This document shows positions 11,026 through 22,900 of a stretch of DNA of 64,000 nucleotides, piece by piece. Origin of the DNA: Cordylochernes scorpioides (lineage: Eukaryota > Arthropoda > Arachnida > Pseudoscorpiones > Chernetidae); the NCBI GenBank assembly GCA_030710605.1, contig CP092886.1:53477993-53541992 (forward strand). The letters are read 5' to 3'. Under the pieces are notes generated by a model, which was given only the letters and a program-made list of their open reading frames with translations, made no database searches and was not told the DNA's origin. Position numbers and translations under genes: made by a program. The number at the start of each line of letters is the position of its first letter. Position 1 is the stretch's first letter.

Positions 11026-12545
11026 GTGAGTAGTAGCCTCAAAAATAATATACTTATTTAATATTTTTTGCTCTAATTTTAACCCTTTTGCTATCCATCA
11101 GCAGCTCTTTATCCCATTCACATGCTATAACTTAAAATCTTTATTGAACTCTTATTTGAAGATGAATAGAAATTGTAATCATTAATTAAGTAAAAATACA
11201 TTCAACTCTGTAAGTCTTATTTTTATTATTCCATTCTTACAGTCCTACATAAGCATGCCACAGGTAAATTTCACTAACAGTAATTCACACTATTTGCCCA
11301 TTTAAAAGACTTATCTCAAGGTCAAACCTTAGCCTTAATCTTTTCAACATTTGCCCAAATCATCATAACAACTTTCTCAATCCGCCATACAAACTTGTTC
11401 TCTATGCATATGGCATATAGCAGACAAAATAAAGATATAAAATTCTTAAAAGCTAGAATTTTGGCTGAAAAGGACAATCTTGTTTAGGTCACAAAATTGG
11501 AATTTGTTAATAATTATGAATATATAGAAGTCACTTTAACTCCACAAGCCTATCATTCACACAGCAAATGAATAAATTTGAGCAAATCAACTGCTTCTAT
11601 AAATAGCATTGCCAATCTCTACTGTACAGATCTGAATTCAGCATTTAAAACATCCACAGAAGCATTATGCAATAAAATTACATCCTAATTTCTTAACTTC
11701 CAAAATTTAATAGATTGATTTGATCAAAATAGCTTCTCACAAGAAATTTATGGGAATTCACAAGTCAACTTCAAATAACTTCTGCTATTGAATCCAATAA
11801 ACCATATATAAACCTAGAAACTAAATCACAATAGCTATTTAAATGATAAAGTAGGGCTATTCAAACCAAAGAATATAGCACTGGACCAGCCTTTGCTGTA
11901 TCATTTTGAAAGGATGTGAACCAAAAAATAATCTATTCATAAATTATACATATCCTAAATTTCACCACAGGATTTTCATGAATGCTTCATTCCATGAACA
12001 TAGTAAGGAATGCATTTGTAAGCTATATAAATTGATTGCTATTCTGAAACATGCTTTTTCTTGTCAGGCTAAAAATTTCTCATTAATTTCCCAACTGGGA
12101 AGATTGGAATAAGTTTAAACAATTGTTCTTTCTAAGTGTGTTGCCCTTGTGTTATATGTCGTGAAAGTAAATAAATCTATATATATATGTGTTCGAATGA
12201 CCTAGTCATCTCAGACTCCAAAAATGTCTCCCATGCAAAATGCAGGCTATGAAAAATCTACAAAAAATAATGAAAGGACTCTAACCATTAGCAAATCTGA
12301 AATTTTATTTTCAACAACTTCCTTCCTCATAGGCAATCTTATTTGTGCACCCAGAAGTAAACTCATTATTGAAATTAAATTTATGAATTTACTTATGCAA
12401 TTCATTTAAACTTTTAAGCAATGAGTCAAATATCCATAATTAGCATTATTATACCATCCTCCCACAACTTTATATTATATTGATTATAAGAAATTGTGTT
12501 ATATAATATTATAAAGTGTTCAAAACGCTTTGCAAATACATGTTT

Positions 12546-13265
12546 ATTATGTTGTATTCTGGCCTGAAAAATAGCCCTGCCACTACATTAGTTTGAACAC
12601 CTTTATGAAAAATTTGACCAATTTCATAATTCCTATCATAAGATAAACACAAGGTAATAAGACCAAATCCAAATAAATAAATAGTGTGTGACGTTTCGGT
12701 AACAGCGTTGTTACCAAAACGTCACACACTATTTATTTATTTGGATTTGGTCTTATTACCTTGTGTTTATAATCTACAATCCAAATTGTGCCTCATCAAT
12801 CCTATCATAAGATGTTATGAAATTAAAAACGCCCTTGAACTGATGAGGGCCATAGCCTCAAACCATGGTATACAGGTTAACCATTGTCTGAACTTTCCAT
12901 AACTAGTTGCTCATTCTTTATCCCACCTTTGTTTTACTGGGCTGAAAAATAAATGCTTTATTTTGATGCATATTTAAAGGAAGAAGTGCCATTTTTGGTA
13001 AATGAATGCAACTTTTTTATATTGTAACCTGAAAATTGGCCCTTCCATTTCACCAGCCTAAGCACTTTTTGGGAAAATTCTTCTCTTTGGAAATTTTGTG
13101 AAATCAATGCTGAGGGCATGGCCTGAAATCATGGTGTACAGGTTGGATTTTGTCTAAATTTACCAAAAACTGGTGTAGTGGCACATTATCACCGCCATAA
13201 TAGCCTTTACTTGGTTGATGACCGAAAATGCATCATTTTAATGCATCTTTAATGGGAGAGGTGAC
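12546..13265 (+). repeat. Two diverged tandem copies of a dispersed repeat
   Basis: Copy one (about 12546-13005, interrupted by the palindromic retroposon) and copy two (about 13024-13265) share the order CCTGAAAA-TAGCCCT, TGAGGGC-ATGGCCT, ATGGTNTACAGGTT, and GATGCAT with GGAAGAAGTGCC or GGGAGAGGTG. A fragment of the same family, TGCGTATTTAAAAGAAGAGG, lies near 37875-37900. No coding frame is apparent and the family is unknown to me. Confidence 0.5.
12645..12799 (+). repeat. Palindromic hairpin retroposon, copy 2
   Basis: A 124 bp palindrome (12645-12768, ends AAACACAAGG and CCTTGTGTTT) is followed by the tail ATAATCTACAATCCAAATTG...CAA to 12799. A perfect 14 bp target duplication, tcctatcataagat, flanks it at 12631-12644 and 12800-12813. 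The core and tail match copy 1 at 4547. The two arms of the palindrome meet at GGTAACAGCGTTGTTACC. The long duplication and one-sided tail suggest retroposition and not cut-and-paste movement. Confidence 0.82.
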
Positions 13266-13360
13266 TAATTAATACCTTAATACCATTCTTCCGAGAGCTT
13301 TTATGTTAAATTGTTAAATATATTATTTTTTTATGAAATAATTTTAAATGTTTGTTTCAG

Positions 13361-13560
13361 GGTGCTTTTTGCCTGCCCCCTATATTGATCAATTTGGAGA
13401 AACTGATTTTGGACTTGTTCGAGGCAATCCTCTCACCCTCAGCGATGAACTTTATCACAACCTCTACAAGCTTTGGTTAAACCATGGAATTCCAGAGACC
13501 ATTGCACATGAGCTGGAACAATCCACCAATCTTACTGCCACTAATTGGCAGCTTCTTTAG
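13361..13560 (+). CDS. UBR1: UBR1/UBR2 terminal exon
   Basis: The last exon starts with GG after the acceptor tttgtttcag, restoring Gly-Cys across the splice (KTKG|CFLPAPY). It encodes the conserved C-terminal block PAPYIDQFGETDFGLVRGNP and ends ATNWQLL with TAG at 13558-13560. Human UBR2 ends in a very similar NWQLL, which supports this as the true C-terminus. Confidence 0.94.
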
Positions 13561-15289
13561 GGAATTGCAATTAGTGTGCCAGTGATTTTATTTTCAATTA
13601 ATTATACTTTTACTAAAAATATTCTTGTTTCTCTGGAATGTTTTACTAGCTTTATTTGTCAATTCCCTTTGTGTAAATAGCCAATCTTCTGAAAAGTGTA
13701 GATTATTGTATATTGTAAATAAGTGTTTAATGTTCTACAATATTCACACGTGTTTCTTTAAGTATTTTGAATTTACTCCCTTCTTTGATAATTTCTTTTT
13801 TCCACTCTACTGTTGTTTTCTTTCAAAAATGACTCGGTCTATATAAATTCTTTATAAAATTCATATATTTATATATATATTAAATATTTGTTTTCATGCC
13901 TATAATACATGATTTGATTAATCATTAGAATGTAAAAATTTGATGCAACTAAGAAATGTGTTTATTATCTGGACAAGAAATTCTCTGCATATTCATTGTT
14001 TTATATATTTTTAAAAATATTTCTTATATTAATTTGAAAATTTGTGAATCACACTCTATATTATTAGTAAATATTATGTTAATATATAAAGTACTTATTA
14101 TTATTTTTTAAATTCAATTCAGTTATTTATAAAATCATAAATTTTAAACCATCTAGTGTTATTCAAAAATGCATTTGAAATATTATTTTTAATATACATA
14201 CTTTAATACTAATGTATTGACATTGAGATTTATATATATATATATTCTCAATAAAATATACAATTGTCTTTGTTAAATATAAAAAGATGGTAAATCATTT
14301 CTGCCTTTATATCATATTTTAAATCTTTTTTTTTTTGCCAATAGCTCAGGCACAGAGTAATATATCTCGGTCCATCTTCTTAAATGAGCTCCTTATATAT
14401 CTTGGAATTGATTTGTTCAGATAATAAGCAGTTTTTGAAAAAAAAAACTTTTTTATTAATATCTAAATAGTTATTATTATTTTATAGGTATTATATTTAT
14501 TAATTTTTTAGAAAAATATTTGAATAAAAATATTCAATTTCTTTTATGAAATTTATTTGGAAACAATATACATAGTCGATTCTCTCTGGATTTATATACA
14601 AATCAAGTTGCTTGAAGAATAAAGCATTTTTATTAGTAATCACACACATTATTGCAGATTTAAATATTGATAAATATAATTTTTCCTGTCAATTTTCACT
14701 CTCCTGGTAGGCTCTTAAAAGGACAAACTACCATATAAAGATGCAATAGAGATAATTTTAAAAGTGTACTATTTCCACCTTGCCACCTAAGATTAAGTTA
14801 GAAAAACCAATGGCCGATAAAAAGGTTTGACCTCACTTAGTCTTGTAACTTTCTTAACTTGCAACTTTCACAAACTTTTCAAGTAGGAGAATCATTTTCA
14901 GCCTTGTATTCTGATTAATTTAATTACATTTTAAAATTTATTATTATATTCAAACAACATTTTTAATATTGTATTTGTAAATATATTTGCCATAATATTT
15001 TATTCCTTGATTAAATGAACCCCAAAACTCTATTAAAACTCTATTTTGTTAGTTCCTAAGCACTATTTGAAAGTTAGTGTTAGTTTACAAAGATATTCAA
15101 ATGTAAAAATAAATATCTTGTGCTCATATTTGACCATAAAAAATAAATATTTTTCATAATGTTTAATTAATTTAATTTATAATTATAAATTTTGAATTTC
15201 AGAATTCTGTCCAAAAATAAAAAGGACTTTAAGTTAATGGAAAATTCTCTAAAATGAAGATAAATTTATGTTTCGTGTGTGGTGTGCAC
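13561..15289 (+). other. UBR 3' UTR and AT-rich intergenic DNA
   Basis: This stretch is strongly AT-rich. AATAAA at 14250-14255 is a plausible polyadenylation signal for the UBR transcript, but several weaker variants also occur. I see no coding or repeat feature I can name in the rest. Confidence 0.4.
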
Positions 15290-16115
15290 TGTGTAATTAA
15301 AAATAATAGAATGAATTTTATCTGTTAGTGACTATCACTTGTAGATCATCCAGTGACCTCCTGGTAGCTTTCTTGACCCTTTCTAGCCAGCTCATTGCAG
15401 GTATTCTTCTCTTCCTTCTTCTCCTTCAATTTTTTTCCACACCAACATCTTTTTTAATCCATTTACTCTCATTATGTGTTTGAATTATTTATTCTTTAAA
15501 ATCAAAAAAGGCATATCCTGACCACAAGCAAATGAGCTTTTTAGATGGCAGAGCGCCATCTAGTGGAACAGATTTAGCCTGTTGCCTGATATTTGGCCAA
15601 CCCATTTTCCTAATAGGGTTAATTTTATTCAATGTTGAATTATTTGTTAATGTCGCTCTTAAGTAGCTTTCTCCATGTCCACAATACAAAAGTTCCAATT
15701 TTTATATTTCTTCTTTTCTGAAAGCCCAACTCTCACATCCATATGTGATGACAGGAACTACCAATGTCTATACAATTATCTTATTTGTCTTGAATGAAAT
15801 GCCTTTATTTTTCATAATCTTGTCCAATTTCATCATTGTGTTCCTTCCTAGTGCTATTCATCTTCTACTTCCTCTAAGCAATCTCCTGCTTTATCAAGCC
15901 TGGATCCTTAAAATGGAAGTCACTATATCAATTTTTTCACCAATATTTCAAAGCTATAGCATCAGTAATAATTTTAGTCTTGCTGATATTTAATTTCAAA
16001 CCAAATTTTTCACTTTATTCCTAAACCTCCCCAATAGTATCTTTTAGGTGTTTGTTTTCTGCTAGTAGTGTGGTTTCATCAGCATAGTAAAGGGTGTTTA
16101 TTTTCATTCCTCCAA
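15290..16115 (-). pseudogene. RTE/BovB-like LINE relic
   Basis: On the minus strand, broken frames carry YYADETTLLAENK (YADD-like box near 16080-16115), LKLNISKTKI, an HIWM*ELGFQKRRNIKI stretch matching the YGCESW-type thumb region of RTE elements, and near 15330-15400 a C-terminal block ending KGSRKLPGGH. The same C-terminal block occurs on the + strand at 52600-53065. Stops and frameshifts are numerous, so this is an old copy. It is interrupted by the repeat at 15500-15620. Confidence 0.65.
15500..15620 (-). repeat. Fragment of the hammerhead-associated repeat family
   Basis: The reverse complement reads TTGGCCAAATATCAGGCAAC, then CTAGATGGCGCTCTGCCATC, then GTGGTCAGGATATGCC. This order matches the 3' part of the hammerhead-bearing copy at 56821-57015 and the arms of the hairpin at 37941-38043. 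No hammerhead core remains in this fragment. Confidence 0.5.
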
Positions 16116-18100
16116 TGTGTAAATCTATTTCTATTTTATTGAATTTTATAAAAATTCAGTATCGTAAATATTTATATGGTATTAACATTTTTTTATTCAT
16201 GTTCTAAATATTTAATCGAGCTAGATAAGTAGAGATTGTGTGTGTGTGTGCATATAGCTGAGTTATTTCATTTGATATTTTACAGTATTAATTTCATCCA
16301 TTTGACACAGCGTGCAACATGAAATGATATTTGATCTTCATTTTAAAGAATTTCTAGTTAACTCAAGTTCTTTTATTTGTATGATCAAACACATAAACAG
16401 CACATAAGAAAAGTTGGAAGGCTAAAACCTTCCACCAATAGTTGGAATAAAGAAGCATATTGCATAATAATTTTATTTCTCATAAATAACTACAATTAAA
16501 CTTATTTTAAATGATTAAGATTAATAATTTGAAAATAAAATTGTCTAACCCAATTTAGCAAATATAAATTAATTTTTATATTAGAAATATTTTCAGGACA
16601 TTTGGAGACCAAAATAATATAGAATTGCTCTAAAATATGTTAAATTTCAAATGAAGAATCGACTATATATATATGTGTCCAAATATGTTTTTGTGGTGTG
16701 ACTCAAAAGTTTTCACATTTTGTAATAAACAATATAAACACCTGAGCATATATTTTAAAATTACAGTATTATTATTCTAATCAATTGCCACTTGATACAA
16801 ATGTCTCTCTCATTTGTTTGAAAATAAAATAATTATATCCCTCCAGTGTGACTTAGTTCTTTTTCACATGAAGTTTAAATTTTTCGATTTCATTCAAAAT
16901 ATCTAACCTTTCAAAGGTTTTCAATTTGTAAGCCATTTAGAAACAACTTTGCAATATGTTGGATGAATGATTAGGATGTAGAATGAGATTAGATATGCAT
17001 TTACTGCTAGGGCTACTTGAGGCCATGCCCTGATCTGAAAAAAAAATTGAGATTTCTCTTCATCCATTGATCAAAATTTTTAATATAATTTAATAAATAT
17101 ATTGGGACCTCATTGTAGTAATGTTTTGGCTCACATTGTCATTTAGTAAGGTTAATTTTAAGAAATTTCTAAATAATTTCATAGAATTGAGCAGTTTCGA
17201 AACACTGATCTTGACCTGACCTCGAAAATTCCCTGAACTTTTAAAAATCCATTTGTTTACATTTATATTGGTAGGGAAGTTATTTTTCTTGTGTTTTCCA
17301 CTGAATTTATTTTCAATATATAAAGCCAAATATTTAATTATAGCTCTGTTCTATTTGAAAAATTTGGATCTTGAATCCATCTATATATTAAGTTGTAAAA
17401 TAAGATAATAAAAATATGAGGGTCAAAATACTGTAGCAAGACATATTTTTCCAGCTTTGAAACAGTAAAGATACTATTGAGACACACCTATATATTTAAA
17501 TGGTTCATAATGCGAATAATGTAATTGACAAAGTTGTGAATACTTTGTTTGTCTTAGTAAAACTTTTTTTGATGAAGTGTATGTGTGAAATTGCTGTTTA
17601 AAGATCAAATAAAAAATGTTTTTTTAATTATGAGATTATTATAAATTTAAAAACACTCATCCTTCTTTTCAATTTGTACCTTGAACATTTGTTTTCAATA
17701 ATTTGTTTTTCTGAAGTCATGCCACCTTAACATCTAATGTGTTTTTAATTATGATATTCACTAATATATTTTTTTGTGATCTGAAATTCAAATTAATATA
17801 AGTATTATTATAAAGTGTAACCTCCTTAATTCAATACACACCTATTTTAATTCAAACAATTTTTCAAATCCCAATCTTTCCTTTTAAAATTAGCCCCTTT
17901 TCTATTTAACACAGACACTTAATATCTCAATATCTTTAAAAAAGTATTGGCAACATAATGTCTTAGGAAACAATCCACTAGCACTGAATATTGTAATGAA
18001 TGATAATCATCTTAGCTGACTTTAATTTAACATTGGCTTTTTTTAATTCTTTGGGGTGTTTAATTAAAGAAGATGAACCGAATTACAAATCAGCTATAAG
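16116..18100. other. AT-rich intergenic DNA, nothing recognised
   Basis: I find no convincing coding frame or nameable repeat here. Short open frames are no longer than expected by chance in such AT-rich sequence. Confidence 0.5.
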
Positions 18101-18102
18101 TA

Positions 18103-19418
18103 CGAGGTGTGTTTAAAAAGTATCGCGACTTTGTGTTTTTTCAAAAATTATTTATTTATTCATGAATACCTATTTTGTCCCTTTCAAAGTAATCCCCATG
18201 AGATATTATACACTTGTGCCAACGGTTTTTCCAATCTTCGAAGCACTTCAAAAAATCATTTTTTAAAATCTTTTTCAGCTCCTCCTTCGATGCCGTCTTT
18301 ATCTCATCAAGCGTAGCGTAACGTCGTCCTTTCATGGGCCTCTTCAGTTTAGGGAACAAGAAAGAGTCACATGGGGCCAGATCTGGGGAATACGGTGGCT
18401 GCGGCATCATTAGTGTGTTGTTTTTGGCCAAAGAGTTGCACACAGGCAACGATGTGTGAGCAGGGGCGTTATCGTGGTGCAAAAGCCAATTTTTGTTCTT
18501 CCACAAATCCGGGCTTTTCTGGCGGATTGCTTCGCGCAAATTGCGCATAACTTGCAGGTAATATTCCTTATTGACCGTTCTACCCTGTGACAAGAACTCA
18601 TGATGCACCACGCCCCTGCAATCGAAGGAAACTGTCAGCAAAACTTTCACATTTGACCGAACTTGGCGCGCTTTTTTCGGTCTTGGTTCGTGCGGCAGCT
18701 TCCATTGAGATGATTGAGCTTTGGTTTCAACGTCATAACCATAAGCCCACGCTTCGTCACCTGTTATGACCCTCTGGAGCAAATTTGGGTCGTCGCGGAC
18801 AGAGTCCAACATCTCATTAGCAATGTTCGTGCGATGCTGTTTTTGGTCGCAATTGAGCAATTTTGGTACGAATTTCGCGGCGACCCGTCTCATGCCCAAA
18901 TCATTGATAAAAATCGAATGGCACGAGCCAATCGATATGTTTAGGTCCTCAGCAACTTCTCTAACGGTGATTCGACGATTGGCCAATATCATTTTCTCCA
19001 CTTCATTAATTTTTTCGTCTGTTGTTTGAAGTGCTCGGGCGTCCGGCATGCTCTTCGTCGTTCACATCTCGGCCTTCTGAGAACATTTTGTACCACCGAT
19101 AAACGTTGCTTCGGTCCAAGGTAGCTTCTCCGTATGCCACAGTCAACATTCGGAATGCATCCGCGCACTTAATTTCGTTTTTCACACAAAATTTGATACA
19201 GGTTCTTTGATTCATTTTTTTTAATAGGTAAAAATCGAAGACGATCCAAAACACCTGCAAGCAAAGCAGCTGTCAACAATTAAGTGAACATTCAAAATGG
19301 CCGAGCTTGTCGGCATAAGTGAGAGACATGAGTACCAACATAAGCCACAAAAAGATCGAAATTCGAATATACGTAACCCGCGAAAATTCAAAAGTTGCGA
19401 TAAGTTTTGTACACACCG
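18103..19418 (-). mobile_element. Mariner (irritans-type), copy 1
   Basis: The 1316 bp element is flanked by TA at 18101-18102 and 19419-19420. Inverted terminal repeats of about 30 bp read CGAGGTGTGTTTAAAAAGTA on the left and, in reverse complement, CGGTGTGTACAAAACTTATC on the right. It carries one transposase gene on the minus strand. It appears very similar along its whole length to the copy at 51096-52418, which lies in the opposite orientation. Confidence 0.93.
18156..19215 (-). pseudogene. Mariner transposase, one frameshift
   Basis: The transposase starts MNQRTCIKFCVKNEIKCADA at 19215. An N-terminal paired helix-turn-helix includes YGEATLDRSNVYRWYKMF and ITVREVAEDLNISIGSCHSI. The DDD catalytic domain follows: VITGDEAW, HHDNAPAHTS and YSPDLAPCD, with all three aspartates present. 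A single extra A near 19026, in the linker after GRPSTS, shifts the frame, and three bases are missing shortly before it relative to the other copy. The C-terminus WHKCIISHGDYFERDKIGIH is intact. The length of about 350 codons is normal for the family. This copy looks recently inactivated. Confidence 0.9.
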
Positions 19419-19432
19419 TATATAGCTAGCTA

Positions 19433-19535
19433 CAGTAAAACCTTGCTAAAATGAACCTTTAATATAGCGAACCTTTCATTATAACAAACCTGTAATAATT
19501 CCCATTTTTATTTTATAATACCATAGTTATGCTGT
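19433..19535 (+). mobile_element. Tigger terminal fragment
   Basis: After TA, the sequence CAGTAAAACCTTGCTAAAAT and the following GAACCT-type blocks match the left end of the Tigger element at 5754. Only about 100 bp remains before the sequence switches to LINE. It lies 14 bp from the end of the mariner. Confidence 0.7.
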
Positions 19536-19960
19536 TTCTTATCCCCAGCTGTTTTATGATAAGCAGCGGCCTCTCCTAAAGGTCCTGTTTGATGCAGCTA
19601 AATCAAACCAAAATTTGTTCTGGAGCTCCAGGTGCCAGGCTATATTTTGAGCAAGTGGGGTAAATTTTGTTATTTTCGTCTTGAATCCACTCCACTGTAC
19701 CAGCTGTGCTTTACTGGCTTATGGACCAAAAGGTCTGGGAGACCATCTGCTTCTAGGATGTACCAACTGTTCTTAGGTGGGACCCTCCAGTTCTTTTTTT
19801 TTTTTGCCTTTAATGCCAATGTGTGAGGGTATCCATTGAAGATGATTTTTTGAGAGTTTTTGGAGATATAGCTAATTATGTTCCTGCTTACTTTGTCTCT
19901 ATTTTCCCCTGTATGGTTTGTGGTTTTAATCAGACAGCCACTGCCAATGTGTCCCATCCT
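19535..19960 (-). mobile_element. Deleted fragment of the RNase H LINE family
   Basis: The segment TGTTTTATGATAAGCAGCGG and what follows match the 3' part of the LINE at 6657-8824, including the zinc-knuckle region and pieces of RNase H (minus-strand HIGSGCLIKTTN). Internal deletions have joined distant parts. As in the Tigger at 5754, it sits directly against Tigger sequence, so this may be a copy of the same composite locus. Confidence 0.75.
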
Positions 19961-20210
19961 CACTCAGGCTCAATGGTTCTGTCAACCTTTCTATACACAG
20001 CTCCGATTTGGGCTAATAACCAGAAGAGCTTGGTGGACGGGGTTCAGGACAATTTTCTCCAGCCACTCTTAAATTTACCTAGATATACTCCCTGTTAAAT
20101 TCTGCACATGGAATGTGGACGAAAGTCACTGGGAGTTACAGTGTTGAAATTAAAACTCAGGTTCTGGCTTAGAATTCCGAAAAGGAAAATAGCCAACCTT
20201 CCCATATATG
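19960..20210 (+). mobile_element. LINE fragment related to the element at 30707
   Basis: The frame STFLYTAPIWANNQKSLVDG...LNLPRYTPC aligns by eye with TLLYAAPMWAINQLKTVNNT...LDLPNFTPG in the LINE at 30707-32070. Only the RT thumb region is left. Confidence 0.65.
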
Positions 20211-21800
20211 TCTAACTCTCTTCTCTCAACAGATATCATGTCTGCTCTGGTCTTGTTCAAACTTTTCGTGAGTCCTTTTGTCTAAGGATGATAGGTGGTC
20301 ATCGTCCTGTGGATTATTCTACGCTATGTTCAAATTACTAATCAGTGTTGAGAGAGATGTGAAGTTTCTTCCCCTGTTGGTGATTAATTCCCTATTGGCA
20401 CTGTTTTAAAACGTCCTTTGTAATATTTAATTCCATCAAAGGAAAGAGCCACGTATCTGAATCTGCAAATGCCAAATTTAAAAGTTTGTATACCACGTAA
20501 ATTTACTCTAACTGCACATAAAAGTTTTGAAATGAAAACTTTTTTTATAAGTGACATTTGAGATCTATAGATTCAATAATTTCTCGAAAATTCTCTTGAG
20601 GAGAGAGAGAAGATCCTTTTATAGAGCCTTGATTACTTTTTAGAGCCTTCCCTCTGTTTAGGAATATCTTTTAACTAACTCCCTAACAGGTGTACCTGGT
20701 TCCAATAGCCTTCAACAAATATTGGAATTCGTCAATGACATGTAAGGTGGCATCATCGCGAATTTTCTCAAATTGAACTCAGAAACCCAGCCAGCCCTGA
20801 ATTTTATATGGTATGTTCTGATTTTAATTTTACGAAGCTTAAATTTACGCATTCCACTTGTGGTGATAATAGATTCAGCACTTTGCCTAGATAATGATGC
20901 AATTTTATTGTTAAAAGCTTCAAAATTTTGTTTGAATTTAAAATATTTTTATATATGGGGACCTATGCTTCATTCAGTTTTCTTCAAGCGATTATTTTTT
21001 ATCGAATAGTTTTTCAGCTATCTCTTGCTATCTAACTTGTCGATTTTTCACGTATTTCTCGCAAATGTTCCAGATTTACTTTAAAACAACTATATCTGGA
21101 CCTCCTGAATCTGAACTATTGTTGATTGTGTTTATTAAATGGGTAGATTTCCCTAGTTTAATTTTAAGACTATTCCTAAGTCCATCCATTTTTAATTGCT
21201 CAATTAGGATTAAAAATATAAGTAGATCCCATCTGGTTCACCACTTCTTTCATGTCTGTGTGTGTGTTGTGTTTAGAAATTATTCAGAGAAAATCTTTAT
21301 ATATATTACCTTTAAAGATTTTTTTCTCAAACTCAATAATATTAAAATATTATATATGCCAAAGAGTAATAGGTGACGCATTTACATTCAAGGCTAGGGT
21401 TTTTCGGCTGAAATCATTTTTGTTTTTCTGTCTGCCGACTTACACATTTGACAGCACTTTTTTGTTCCTGTCGAGGAGAGGCTAATGCCCGCTGTACCTC
21501 CTCGAGAACAATTTGCCTAATCACAGATGATGCCTCTCATTATGATCAATGATGGACACCACATTTGGCACATGCTCGTACCTGCTTGGGGTCGCTCGCT
21601 TTCGGTGTAGTGCTTCAACATGGCGACACTCGGTGACAAATTGTTTGGTGCTATGCTCATTCCTTTGGAGAAGAGCCTTGTAGAGCTCCACGGCTATCCA
21701 TTTCATCAGATGGGATATTTTATCTTCCTCATTCATTTGGGCATCCACCTATTTGCAGAGGCGCAGGATGTCTTGTATATAATTTTAATTGCATTCGAAT
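20210..21800 (-). mobile_element. Ty3/gypsy-like LTR retrotransposon fossil
   Basis: Minus-strand traces identify this: an integrase-type TTYHP...GLT...LNKT...ADM motif around 20225-20320 and a gag-type segment at 21521-21748 (KISHLMKWIAVELYKALL and HVEALHRKRATPSRYEHVPN) typical of arthropod gypsy elements. Gag and integrase lie far closer together than in a complete element, so most of pol is missing. I saw no clear LTRs. It is an old, broken fossil with several breaks. Confidence 0.55.
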
Positions 21801-22343
21801 TTTGAGCTCTTTCTCAGCTTGCAGGTTCGAGTTTTTTTCTTTTTTTTAATCTCCAAATGCCTTTTGAAATTAGGATTTAAGCGCATTTCAAGTATAAATA
21901 CTCTACCTTTTGTTCCCAAACCATTTGAGAATAGTGCAAGTCAGAGAGAAGTAAACATTGGCGAGTAAAGGCCTTCACCCATTGGTTGTGCTTCGCCACA
22001 CGTTCATGCCTTTTTAATTACGTCCTGGGTGAATTGCTGAGCTGAACCAATTGACTAGGAAGTTCCATGATGAGGCTGAGTCTGGGAGGTTGACCATAGA
22101 TGTTAGGTTGAGGTGGGTCACTCCAGGCAGAATACCTGCTAGCATCCTATATTTCAGGATAGCAGGACAGTTGAAGAGTGTCTGTGTTTCTTCTGAACAG
22201 TAAGGACAGGTTGAGTATGTTTCGGAATTCCCAAGCGGAAAGCCTGCCAAAACATGCCCATGGCCCTTGAGGATGGTGGCCTCTCCATGGCGGATTTTTT
22301 CTAGAAATTTCAGGAGACAGTTTGGAGGCAATTCTCCTAATAT

Positions 22344-22900
22344 CTAGACAAGTAGTCGTGAGATCCATGACGCTAGAGCAGCCATACGCGATGGGTTTTG
22401 AGCACGAGTTCGAGACAACGTTGAGTATGAATGTGGTAGATCAGAAGTAGCGGCAATTTTTGCTGCCCTGTCTCCTAGTTCATTGTTGTAGACTCTACTG
22501 TGTCCACACACACAGCACAGATTAATATGAGGAGCTCTGTTCTTGACTTGCATTATTTTAGCAGCAAACGATGTTCGTGCTGGTCCAAGGAGTAGATAGC
22601 TGCTAAAGCTGAACAGCTGTCTGAGTCAATGGTCACTCCAACGTTTTTGTATTTATCTTCTCGAGTTGAGCAGCCCAGAGAATCGCGCGAGTTCAGCTTG
22701 AAAGACTGTGCAGTCTGGGTGAAGCCGTAGAACTGACAGATGTTCTTGTGGGAAGGGAAGATATTTGCATCCCCAACTCTTGAATCAATTTTTAATCCAT
22801 CTATGTAAATTAAGGGAATTTTATCTATAAAAGGTTCAGATTGGTAGAAATTAGTCGTCTAAATGGGGAGGTATGGCAGCGCAGTAGGTCCCGGCCTTGA
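22344..22900 (-). pseudogene. LINE RNase H remnant
   Basis: Broken minus-strand frames show IYIDGLKIDSRVG (first catalytic Asp), TIDSDSCSALAAIY (third acidic position) and HINLCCVCGHSRVYNNELGD, matching the WVPGHSGIxGNExAD motif with substitutions. It belongs to the LINE at 22014-26420 and is not functional. Confidence 0.6.

Larger units (their letters stand above)
11026..13360 (+). other. UBR intron with palindromic and diverged tandem repeats
   Basis: The intron starts gtgagt at 11026 and ends in tttgtttcag at 13360. I recognise nothing in 11050-12540 beyond AT-rich sequence. The 3' half holds the palindromic retroposon at 12645 inside a diverged tandem repeat. Confidence 0.8.

Noticed and set aside
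14250-14255. Firm poly(A) site for UBR
   Set aside because: AATAAA occurs often by chance in such AT-rich DNA; it is mentioned only as plausible in the 3' UTR entry.
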